The position numbers were made by a program, and so were the translations under genes. From Clostridia bacterium (GTDB taxonomy: Bacteria > Bacillota_A > Clostridia > Oscillospirales > CAG-272), in contig JAFTUD010000022.1 of the NCBI GenBank assembly GCA_017466455.1, positions 1 to 64,000 of the forward strand: a stretch of 64,000 bases of DNA, written 5' to 3'. A model generated the notes under the pieces. That model was not told the origin of the DNA. It worked only from the letters and a program-made list of their open reading frames with translations, and did no database searches. Below are positions 1-6,808 of this stretch, one piece after another; positions within the stretch are counted from its first letter, which is position 1, and each line of letters opens with the position of its first letter.

Positions 1-60
1 ATCTTCCTCTACCCCTTGGAAGAGACACGCCTATCTTTAAAATCAAGGAGGTAAAAATAT

Positions 61-117
61 ATGCGTTGGGTGAAAGGCGCATCACTACTCGTAATGAGTA
101 GTGATTATGAACTTTGA
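61..117 (+). CDS. 18-residue leader peptide candidate
   Basis: A short open frame begins with ATG 6 bases after a strong AAGGAGGT ribosome site and encodes MRWVKGASLLVMSSDYEL. Its coding sequence contains a perfect 8-bp hairpin (CACTACTC/GAGTAGTG), and a large terminator-like hairpin follows 44 bases later. Peptide plus hairpins in front of a sigma-like regulator is the layout of a translation-dependent attenuator, but no regulatory input can be read from the peptide. It matches no family I recognise. The strong ribosome site is the main support. Confidence 0.4.
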   Translation: MRWVKGASLLVMSSDYEL

Positions 118-160
118 TACAAAGGCGTAAAACTACATAGAAAACTGAATAAAGACAGCC

Positions 161-221
161 AAAAGGCACTTATTAGACGATGCGAAAATAAAGCATCTGA
201 CAATAAGTGCCTTTTCGTTTG
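161..221 (+). terminator. Attenuator-like hairpin before the sigma-like gene
   Basis: A 14-bp perfect outer stem (AAAAGGCACTTATT at 161-174 with its complement at 202-215) encloses a 5-bp inner stem GATGC/GCATC and is followed by a T-rich tail. It lies between the leader peptide and the gene starting at 318, so it could terminate leader transcripts conditionally. Confidence 0.55.
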
Positions 222-317
222 CCCTTGCGAAAAATGTAGGTTTATGCCTATTCGTGCGCCTCCTTATCTAACTTTGATGAAATCCACTAATCAAAATTCG
301 ATAAAGGAGATAAAAGC

Positions 318-779
318 ATGAATATAATACGCATACAAAAAGTTATTGCCCATAAAAAATGGGAATACGTTGAGGTGGTTGAAGGCTCGGACGAGCATAA
401 GGCAATTATCCTTTGGAACAAAGTTAAAAACGCTCAAATTTACTTTGATAAGAAGGAACAGGACTACGAAGCTGAGCAAAAACAGAACGAGGTCTCAATG
501 GACGAGCTGCGTGAGGAAAGTGGCTTCGATCCTATTGATCCCGACGAACTTACTCCCGAAGAATATGCTATCAGGGAAATGATCCGCCAAATCGTTTGGA
601 ATGAGGTTCAGAGCTTACCCGAATTACAGAGAGATATCGTAGTATTACATATCTACAAAGGAGTATCCTTGCGAGAGATCGGAAGAATCAAAGGAATCAA
701 TCATTCAAGCGTTTGTAAGAGCTATAAATCGGCAAAGGACAAGCTTCGTGAGAGGTTGCTCGAAAAAAATATTTTTTGA
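318..779 (+). CDS. Sigma-70 region 4-like regulator of an integrative element
   Basis: A 153-residue protein whose C-terminal ~60 residues (ELQRDIVVLHIYKGVSLREI onward to SSVCKSYKSAKDKL) form the helix-turn-helix of sigma factor region 4, the part that reads -35 elements. The N-terminal half is charged, without a recognisable region 2. Such region-4-only proteins are common in integrative and conjugative elements, where they control transfer or excision genes. It sits behind a leader peptide and attenuator hairpin and ahead of the toxin, excisionase and integrase, consistent with that role. ATG at 318 follows AAGGAG. The exact target is unknown. Confidence 0.7.
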   Translation: MNIIRIQKVIAHKKWEYVEVVEGSDEHKAIILWNKVKNAQIYFDKKEQDYEAEQKQNEVSMDELREESGFDPIDPDELTPEEYAIREMIRQIVWNEVQSLPELQRDIVVLHIYKGVSLREIGRIKGINHSSVCKSYKSAKDKLRERLLEKNIF

Positions 780-859
780 AAAAGATAAAAATTTTTCTTC
801 ACAGGGTGTCCACTCGTGTAAAAACATTACCACTTAATAAGTGAAGGGGTTATTATCTG

Positions 860-1299
860 CAGACCTCTTTTGCTCCTTGACAACTGAATAACAGCGCTTC
901 ATTTCCATTCCCTCTGCTGTTCCGTGAGGAACAAGCCACGAGAGCGTACACACGAGAGAGTGTGTAAAAGACTCCGACGTTACGGCGGCAATCTGTAACG
1001 AAGGCCACGACAGGCAGAGTACATAATGATACTTACGCATAGCAACAGGTCGAGCGTTGAAGCCACGGCAGAGTGGTGAGCCGTCGCAACCGATTGGTGC
1101 GTCCGTAATGAAAAATCGGGGGTTAAAGTCCCATGAGTCCAAATGCCTTGGACGGATGTTGCGTTCCCAAGTTCGGGGGAGTTTAGAACAAATACGAACA
1201 AACAAAACGATAAGATACCAAGGCGGCATTATGCCTTTTATTAATTGCCGTCTTGGTTTGCATTCGGGTGCTTGGATTTTGTGTCCAAGCACCTTTTAT
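860..1299 (+). ncRNA. Structured non-coding RNA candidate in the integrative element
   Basis: There is no convincing reading frame here, but nested inverted repeats are dense: ACACAC/GTGTGT near 930-960, CGTTAC/GTAACG near 972-1000, TCCAA/TTGGA near 1138-1154, a 12-bp imperfect stem at 1217-1257 with one G-T pair, and finally a perfect 10-bp stem at 1267-1293 followed by TTTTAT, which reads as a rho-independent terminator on this strand. The region resembles a large mobile-element RNA. Group II intron remnant is an alternative, but I see no domain V/VI signature. The 5' boundary is a guess. Confidence 0.4.
1267..1299 (+). terminator. Rho-independent terminator of the structured RNA
   Basis: A perfect 10-bp stem GGTGCTTGGA/TCCAAGCACC with a 7-base loop is followed by TTTTAT. 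Confidence 0.65.
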
Positions 1300-1513
1300 G
1301 TGAAGTATCTTAATCGTGAAATTTGAATTTTTCATGTGTTTTCTTTTTTAAATTGTTTTTTATTTTTGTTTCTGCTTTTTTCCTTTCTATCATAAAAGCA
1401 TTCACTTCCTTATTCAATTTGAAAAACACCATCCTTTCGAAAAACAAATGGTTCATGTAAAAAACACATCTCTTCAAAAATAATTTTTCTATTAAAAAAC
1501 TGGAGTTTTAATT

Positions 1514-2032
1514 ATGGAATTAGAGTACAAAAGGGGCGAGATTTACTACGCCTACTTAACACAGGAGGTAGGATGTGAAATATTCGGTAAACGCCCGGTG
1601 CTGATCATATCAAACGATATATCCAACCTACATAGCCCTGCGGTTATCGTTTGTCCTATTTCCACCACCATCAGAAGATGGTTGCCGACACAGGTAGTCC
1701 TCGGCACAGAAATAATGCCCCAAGAGTGCGCTGTCAAGTGTGAAACGATACTGACAATTGACAAAGCACGCTTGGGGGAATATGTAACGAAGTTAGACAA
1801 AAACAATATGAAAAGAGTCCACCAAGCACTATTTGAAAGTCTTGGAATAAATCAGGAGGTAAACAAAGATGACCGAAAGAAATTGTCTGTCGATACTCAA
1901 AAACGAACCCGAAGTAATGACCGTGATCGAGGTGGCAAAAGTCCTTCGACTCGGCAAGAACAAAGCATACGACCTCGTGAACAGCGGAAGGCTGTCTTCC
2001 ATCAAGGTGGGAGGAAAAATCATCGTTCCTAA
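1514..2032 (+). CDS. MazF/PemK-family endoribonuclease with overlapping C-terminal extension
   Basis: Residues 1-115 show the MazF/PemK fold signature: KRGEIYYAYL at the start, RPVLIISND, and the VCPISTT strand. Family members are sequence-specific mRNA interferases, usually about 115 residues. Here the frame continues for another ~55 polar, arginine-rich residues that overlap, in a different frame, the excisionase gene starting at 1869. The extension looks like non-coding translation of the excisionase DNA, so either a normal stop was lost or the tail is tolerated. No antitoxin gene is visible upstream. ATG at 1514 lies in an AT-rich leader with only a weak ribosome site (TGGAG). Its place beside xis-int suggests element stabilisation or excision control. 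Confidence 0.7.
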   Translation: MELEYKRGEIYYAYLTQEVGCEIFGKRPVLIISNDISNLHSPAVIVCPISTTIRRWLPTQVVLGTEIMPQECAVKCETILTIDKARLGEYVTKLDKNNMKRVHQALFESLGINQEVNKDDRKKLSVDTQKRTRSNDRDRGGKSPSTRQEQSIRPREQRKAVFHQGGRKNHRS

Positions 2033-2090
2033 GATGTGTCTTGTTTCCTTTCTGACGGACACAAAAAATTATCAATTAAGTCCCGAATAA
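1869..2090 (+). CDS. Excisionase-type helix-turn-helix protein
   Basis: A 73-residue protein with a winged-helix DNA-binding domain of the MerR/excisionase (HTH_17) type: MTVIEVAKVLRLGKNKAYDL, then SGRLSSIKVGGKIIVPK. Such proteins bend attachment-site DNA and steer the integrase toward excision. It starts at an ATG 7 bases after AGGAGGT, inside the 3' part of the MazF frame, and ends about 100 bases before the integrase start, the usual xis-int order. The ribosome site decides the start. Confidence 0.75.
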   Translation: MTERNCLSILKNEPEVMTVIEVAKVLRLGKNKAYDLVNSGRLSSIKVGGKIIVPKMCLVSFLTDTKNYQLSPE

Positions 2091-2191
2091 TCTCCCGTAA
2101 TCGCTGGACTTCGGGAAAGATTTGTGGTATGTTGTGGTTGAGCCGATGGCATAACCACTTTCAAAAAATAAATATAAAGGAGATTAAAGTA

Positions 2192-3397
2192 ATGAAAAGA
2201 ATAACCGGCAGATTAGCCGAAAGAAACGGCAAGTGGTATGCTATCATCAATTTATACACGACCGAGGGCAAACGCAAGGAAAAATGGGTAGGTCTCGACC
2301 TCGAAGCAAAGCGTGGCAGTAAAACCGAAGCGAACTTCAGACTCAACGAAATCCTCGCAAGGTACAACTCAAACGAGTTTTATGTAAACCCGAATCTCAC
2401 CAAAGCAGAGCAAGAGAAGATGAGAATCGCAAATCTTCCTCTGCACGAGTACCTTACGGAGTGGGTTGAAGAATACCGATATAATGTAGAGGTTACTACA
2501 TACGCTACCTACAAGCAGATGATCACCTCAAGAATCGTACCGTACTTCGAGAAGCTGAACATCCCCATCAAGGATGTAACCGGCGACGAGCTGAACGCTT
2601 ATTACACCTTCCTGTTAGACGAAGGTTTGAAGGGATGCACGGCACAGAAGCACCACAACCTGCTTCACCTTGCATTCAAGCACGCAATGAAGAAAAGGAT
2701 TATCCCTTACAATCCTTGCGATCAGGCAAACCGCCCCAAGGCAGTAAAGTATGTTGCAAGCTACTACAACGAAGCAAAGCTCAAGGAGCTTCTGCTGTCC
2801 CTCAAGGACGATCCAATGCGAATTGCAGTCATCCTTACGATTTATTACGGTGTGCGTAGAAGCGAGGTTCTCGGAATCAAGTGGAACGCCATTGATTACG
2901 ATGACGAGGTGATACACCTTCGCCACAAGGTCATTGAGGACAGGTCGTCGGGCAAAACCGTGATAACCGGCAAGGACATCATGAAAACCAAGTCATCGCT
3001 CCGCAGCCTGCCTCTGATCCCGTTTATCGTAGAAGAATTGCGTAAGGAGAAGGAACGCCAAGAGGAAATGCGAAGAACGCTCCGTGGAGCCTACAACACG
3101 CAATACGAGGAATACGTATGCGTGGATGCCATGGGAAACCTGCTCAAGCCGAATTATGTAACGAATCACTTCGGTGTCCTGTTACGCAAATATGGGCTTG
3201 ACAAGATACGCTTCCATGACCTTCGCCACTCCTGTGCAACTCTCCTGCTGTCCAACGGTGAGGATCTCAAGAGAATCCAAGGTTGGCTCGGACACAGCAC
3301 AATCACGATCACGGCCGACACCTATGCTCACCTCGATGCCGCAAGTAAGCGAGGAAGCGCATCCAAGATCGAAAATTCGCTCTTTATTACAGCTTGA
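2192..3397 (+). CDS. int: Tyrosine site-specific integrase
   Basis: A 401-residue phage/Tn916-type integrase. An N-terminal arm-binding region (MKRITGRLAERNGKWYAIIN) is followed by a SAM-like core-binding domain around residues 75-160 and a catalytic domain with the expected residues: Arg in YYGVRRSEVLGIKW, HxxR in FHDLRHSCATLLL, GH in WLGHSTITIT, and the nucleophile Tyr in ADTYAHLD. I chose ATG 2192 because it follows AAAGGAGAT; an upstream in-frame start at 2036 would overlap xis and lacks a ribosome site. The gene runs into tRNA-Ser, which is very likely the attachment target, making this the integrase-proximal end of an integrative element extending left of the window. Confidence 0.92.
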   Translation: MKRITGRLAERNGKWYAIINLYTTEGKRKEKWVGLDLEAKRGSKTEANFRLNEILARYNSNEFYVNPNLTKAEQEKMRIANLPLHEYLTEWVEEYRYNVEVTTYATYKQMITSRIVPYFEKLNIPIKDVTGDELNAYYTFLLDEGLKGCTAQKHHNLLHLAFKHAMKKRIIPYNPCDQANRPKAVKYVASYYNEAKLKELLLSLKDDPMRIAVILTIYYGVRRSEVLGIKWNAIDYDDEVIHLRHKVIEDRSSGKTVITGKDIMKTKSSLRSLPLIPFIVEELRKEKERQEEMRRTLRGAYNTQYEEYVCVDAMGNLLKPNYVTNHFGVLLRKYGLDKIRFHDLRHSCATLLLSNGEDLKRIQGWLGHSTITITADTYAHLDAASKRGSASKIENSLFITA

Positions 3398-3416
3398 GTT
3401 CAAATCTCCGACCAAA

Positions 3417-3452
3417 GAAAAAAGCCTTGAAATTCAGATGAATTTCAAGGCT
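3417..3452 (-). terminator. Terminator of tRNA-Ser
   Basis: A perfect 12-bp stem (GCCTTGAAATTC/GAATTTCAAGGC, loop AGAT) is followed on the minus strand by TTTTTTC. It therefore terminates transcription coming from tRNA-Ser, and may also serve the convergent integrase gene. Confidence 0.75.
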
Positions 3453-3453
3453 A

Positions 3454-3542
3454 TGGCGGAGGGTGTGAGATTCGAACTCACGTGAGATTGCTCTCAAACG
3501 GTTTTCAAGACCGCCTCGTTATGACCGCTTCGATAACCCTCC
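3454..3542 (-). tRNA. tRNA-Ser (UGA anticodon)
   Basis: Read on the minus strand the acceptor stem starts GGAGGGT and ends ACCCTCC followed by G and an encoded CCA (3454-3456). The anticodon arm GGTCTTGAAAACC gives anticodon UGA. The long variable arm (GAGAGCAATCTC) is typical of a class II serine tRNA, and the T arm contains GTTCGAATC. It is the probable attachment site of the adjacent integrase. Confidence 0.92.
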
Positions 3543-4111
3543 GTGTATAAAATTATATCAAAAACTTATGTAAATGGCAAGTAAAATTGCGAGAAAACTG
3601 CGAGATGACCATCTCGCACCGTGCATCAAAAGATGCGAAAACTCCAGTAAAATCAAGGGTTTTAGCGAGGGCTAAAGGAAGAAAACAATTAGTTTTCAAG
3701 ACCGCCTCGTTGTGACCGCTTCGATATTCCTGCGTATGATAAAGCACTTCGTTGTTTTATCATACGCAGGACAAGGGCAAGGAAGTGGCTTTAAAGCTTG
3801 CTTTAAATCCGCTTCGTATATCCAACGAAGCCATCAAGGAGCTTGCTCATTAGGGGCTCGTTGCGATAAGCGACCTGTCGCTCTATTCCGTATGAAAACA
3901 ACTATACTTTTTTCTTTGTGCTTACTTAATATACCACAAAAATTCCCCTATGTCAAGAGTTTTTTTAATTTTATTTTTTTAAGATGTAATTTTTTATCGC
4001 TGTACGCAGTTATGTGACTTTTTATATGATGTAGTTGATTTTTACACTTTTATATGGTAAAATGGCTTATAGCGTATCGCAAAAGGACATTTTTACATTC
4101 AAGGAGAAAAC
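3543..4111. other. Gene-free spacer with tRNA fragment and long inverted repeat
   Basis: Besides the tRNA fragment, this stretch holds a perfect inverted repeat, CCTGCGTATGATAA and its complement at about 3729-3771. It directly follows the fragment and could be a terminator stem or a relic recombination site. The rest, rich in T near 3960-3980, shows no gene. Confidence 0.5.
3690..3726 (-). pseudogene. 5'-half fragment of a second tRNA-Ser
   Basis: A 34-base stretch differs at one position from the D-arm to anticodon-loop part of tRNA-Ser at 3503-3536 (both read TTTTCAAGACCGCCTCGTT on the plus strand, then A or G TGACCGC). Identity stops just past the anticodon loop. A tRNA cut at the anticodon loop is what integrase crossover in that loop leaves behind, so this may be a remnant of an earlier integration or deletion. 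Confidence 0.55.
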
Positions 4112-5413
4112 ATGGCACATATTGATTACGCAGACGGATATTATGACGGTGCGGTAAATTCGGCGGGCAAGCCTCACGGAAAAGGTGTGTTCCATTGGTC
4201 GAATGGCGACAAATATGAGGGCAACTTTGTTGACGGCAAACCAAATGGTCGGGGAATTGCGGACTTTGCAAATGGCGACAAATACGAGGGTGACTTCGTT
4301 AACGGCAACCGCACCGGTCGTGGAACTTTTTATTGGGGAGAAAAATCCGAGTGGTCAGGCGACAAATATGAGGGTGATTATGTTGACAACAAGGAACACG
4401 GCAACGGAACATATTACTTCGCAGACGGCTCTAAATATGAGGGCGAGTGGAAAAACGGCAACCGTTACGGTCAAGGCACTATGCTCTACTCCAACGGTGA
4501 CAAATATGTCGGCAGTTGGAAAAACGATATGCGTCACGGTTACGGCGTAATTTCTTTGGGGTCCAAAAAAGAGGAAGCAGGTGAGCGATACGAAGGGGGC
4601 TTTGTTGACGACTTGCCAAACGGCAACGGAACATATTACTTCGCAAACGGCTCTAAATACGAGGGCGAATGGAAAAACGGCGCTCGCACCGGTCGTGGAG
4701 CTCTTTATGACGCTGACGGCAAAAAGAAGTATGAAGGTGATCATCTTGACGGTAATGCGCACGGTCACGGAACTGTTTACCTCGCAAACGGCGACACATA
4801 TGTAGGCGAATGGAAAAACGGCACTTACTCCCGTGGTTCTTATTATTTCTCAACCGGTGAGAAATACGAGGGCGACTTTGTTGACGGCAAAAAATGCGGT
4901 CGCGGAACATATCACTACTCAAATGGCGATCTATATGAGGGCGACTGGGAAAACGATGCGCGTCACGGTTACGGAAGATTTCATTTTTCAAACGGCAACG
5001 AATACGAAGGCATGTTCGCTAACGACAGACTAAACGGTCTTGGAACATATTACTTTGCGGACGGCAAAAGATACAAGGGGCATTTTGTTGACGGTGTGAT
5101 GTGCGAAGATGGTATTATGCGCTATGCCGATGACAGTAAATATATCGGCAACTTTGCTGACAATAAGCGAAACGGTAACGGCATTCTCATTTATCCTAAC
5201 GGAGATATATACGAGGGCAACTTCGCAAACGATCTTCCAAACGGACTTGGAAAGAAATTCTTCAAAAAAGGCAAAATAAAATTCAAGTGCGGAGAGTGGA
5301 AAAATGGCGAAGAGCCAAGCGAAGCATCAAAGCTTGACCGCTACGAAAAAAAGCGCCTTAAAGAAATCCGCAAGCTCTTTGAAAACCGCTTTAAATATTG
5401 GAAATTTAAATAA
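4112..5413 (+). CDS. MORN-repeat protein
   Basis: A 433-residue protein made almost entirely of ~18 MORN repeats of the pattern YEGxFxxGxxxGxGxxxxxxG (for example GDKYEGNFVDGKPNGRGIAD), from residue ~8 to ~410, ending in a basic helix (KLDRYEKKRLKEIRKLFENR). MORN repeats form an elongated beta ladder that in known proteins binds lipids or other proteins. There is no signal peptide or membrane segment, so it should be cytosolic. ATG at 4112 follows AAGGAG. It stands alone; its terminator appears to have been split by the neighbouring XRE-gene segment. Molecular partner unknown. Confidence 0.85.
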   Translation: MAHIDYADGYYDGAVNSAGKPHGKGVFHWSNGDKYEGNFVDGKPNGRGIADFANGDKYEGDFVNGNRTGRGTFYWGEKSEWSGDKYEGDYVDNKEHGNGTYYFADGSKYEGEWKNGNRYGQGTMLYSNGDKYVGSWKNDMRHGYGVISLGSKKEEAGERYEGGFVDDLPNGNGTYYFANGSKYEGEWKNGARTGRGALYDADGKKKYEGDHLDGNAHGHGTVYLANGDTYVGEWKNGTYSRGSYYFSTGEKYEGDFVDGKKCGRGTYHYSNGDLYEGDWENDARHGYGRFHFSNGNEYEGMFANDRLNGLGTYYFADGKRYKGHFVDGVMCEDGIMRYADDSKYIGNFADNKRNGNGILIYPNGDIYEGNFANDLPNGLGKKFFKKGKIKFKCGEWKNGEEPSEASKLDRYEKKRLKEIRKLFENRFKYWKFK

Positions 5414-5447
5414 AAACAGCCACATAGGTGCGTCACTCATAGGGATT
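5412..5447. repeat. Left end of inverted repeat bracketing the XRE gene
   Basis: AAAAACAGCCACATA at 5412-5426 is the left half of a terminator stem whose right half TATGTGGCTGTTTTT is 1 kb away at 6466-6480. Just inside it TCACTCATAGGGATTT pairs with AAATCCCTATGTGA at 6444-6457. An uninterrupted copy of the same stem terminates mgsA at 27936-27965. Confidence 0.6.
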
Positions 5448-5609
5448 TTTTAGACATTATAAAAGGATAGCAAAATTTTGCTATCCTTTAATTTTTGCGT
5501 TGCAAAACACACGACTTTTTTGAAAGTATAGTGTGCTACACTTTTGAAAATTTTCTACAAAAAATATCAATGCGATAAACTGAAATTTGACACTCTCACA
5601 ATTTGAAAA

Positions 5610-6218
5610 TTATTTGTTTATTACTTTCTTGCACCATGTGCGTTGATTGCATTTAGGACACTTTAAGTGACGAGTTGTTCCTTTGTGCATTGCTGTCATC
5701 GCTTCTTTATAGGTAGGTACAATTTCGTAACCGCAATTTTGACATTTATAAGCACCAACGCTTACTTCAAGCTTTATCGCATAGAAGCACGGTATCAAAA
5801 ACACAACACAAACACAGAGAATGGTGACAAGCTGCCACACTCCTTTGGGTATCAAAAATGCGGCAATAAAGATACCTGCAATTAGGACTGTTATACTTAT
5901 AATCATAATTGCCCACATAGAAGACCAAATTGTTTTATTTTTTCTCTCTAATTCTTTCGCCATATCAAGCAAAAGCTGTTCGTTTTTTTGATTGTTGTTT
6001 TCCATACTGATTTTCTCCCCTCTTAATAATTCATTTACACTGATGCTGAGAATATCACAGAGTTCAAGCATGATCGAGGAATCCGGCATTGCGATGCCTC
6101 GCTCCCACTTAGATATTGCTTTGTCGGTGATACCGAGTTTTTCTGCCAACTGCATTTGCGTTAAGTTTTTCCGTTTTCTGCAATCGGCAATAAATTTTCC
6201 TATTTTCAATTGATCCAT
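5610..6218 (-). CDS. XRE-family regulator with two membrane helices and a zinc ribbon
   Basis: A 202-residue protein. Residues 4-65 are a Cro/C1-type helix-turn-helix (IADCRKRKNLTQMQLAEKLG, then KAISKWERGIAMPD). Residues ~70-92 form a charged helix. Two hydrophobic segments follow (WAIMIISITVLIAGIFIAAF and VWQLVTILCVCVVFLIPCFY). A C-terminal zinc ribbon has CQNCGYE and CPKCNQRTWC. This is a membrane-tethered transcription regulator architecture. It reads from a near-consensus promoter and is bracketed by inverted repeats that look like the ends of an inserted cassette. ATG at 6218 follows AAAGGAGGT. Ligand and target genes are unknown. Confidence 0.8.
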   Translation of the reverse strand: MDQLKIGKFIADCRKRKNLTQMQLAEKLGITDKAISKWERGIAMPDSSIMLELCDILSISVNELLRGEKISMENNNQKNEQLLLDMAKELERKNKTIWSSMWAIMIISITVLIAGIFIAAFLIPKGVWQLVTILCVCVVFLIPCFYAIKLEVSVGAYKCQNCGYEIVPTYKEAMTAMHKGTTRHLKCPKCNQRTWCKKVINK

Positions 6219-6313
6219 AGGCGACCTCCTTTCACATACAGTATAACTGCTATATCACATAAAGTACACCCACCGTTGGTTTAGTGAGGAGAAATAAACC
6301 GTTGGTAGAGTGG

Positions 6314-6328
6314 ATTTGACCGTCAAAT
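6314..6328. promoter_or_regulatory. Palindromic operator candidate upstream of the XRE gene
   Basis: ATTTGACCGTCAAAT is a perfect odd palindrome lying just downstream of the -10 element, a position suited to autorepression. A direct repeat ACCGTTGGT occurs twice near 6273-6310. Confidence 0.4.
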
Positions 6329-6348
6329 TCTTATTTATCGATGACTTT

Positions 6349-6377
6349 ATTATAGCACAAAATAAAATTTGATTCAA
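6349..6377 (-). promoter_or_regulatory. Sigma-A promoter of the XRE gene
   Basis: On the minus strand TTGAAT, a 17-base spacer ending in TGTGC, then TATAAT. Confidence 0.7.
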
Positions 6378-6398
6378 CTTGTTTTGCGCGAACAAAAG

Positions 6399-6428
6399 AA
6401 AACTCGGCTTGGTTAAAAGTCGAGTTTT
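6399..6428. terminator. Hairpin with A/T flanks
   Basis: AAAACTCG and CGAGTTTT surround a 14-base loop. It may be a bidirectional terminator behind the acyltransferase. Confidence 0.4.
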
Positions 6429-6479
6429 ATAAGCTTCATATTTAAATCCCTATGTGAAGAGCGATTATGTGGCTGTTTT

Positions 6480-6796
6480 TTCCCAAGTACCTCGGTGCGG
6501 GGAAGCCCCCGCGGGCGAAATCCGACATCGTGAAGTACGAACCGTTTCTATACGCCCCGAAGCAGTCGAGAGCCTCGACACGCAAATTCCGACTTCGTTT
6601 AGTGCGAATTTATTCTACACGCTACGAAGCAGTTTTCTCTATTCCGAACTCCGAACTCCGCATTCCGAACTCCGCACTGCGACTCCCTACGGTCGCTTGC
6701 ATAGGTAATTCTAACAAAAAACAAGTTTTTGAGAATTACGATATCCGAACTCCTCATTCCGAACTCCTCATTCCGAATTCCGCATTCGCAAGCGGC
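6480..6796. repeat. Mosaic intergenic repeat block (M element, heptamers, S module)
   Basis: In order: an M element (hairpin GCGGGG/CCCCGC, then ATCCGACATCG and ACGCTACGAAGCAG), runs of the 7-bp unit CATTCCG/AACTCCG near 6640-6675, an S head (GCGACTCCCTACGGTCGC at 6677) carrying the stem GTAATTCT/AGAATTAC, and more heptamers running up to the acyltransferase stop codon. The same modules recur at 8130, 24860, 28000, 40640 and 47314. Confidence 0.8.
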
Positions 6797-6808
6797 TCAC
6801 CGCTTGCG
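6787..6808. repeat. Foldback hairpin over the acyltransferase stop codon
   Basis: CGCAAGCGG at 6787-6795 is a perfect inverted copy of the gene's last codons at 6800-6808; the stop codon lies in the 4-base loop, and heptamer repeats start directly beyond. Confidence 0.8.

Noticed and set aside
834..1292. Minus-strand 152-residue open frame
   Set aside because: It covers the structured RNA candidate, has odd composition and no ribosome site.
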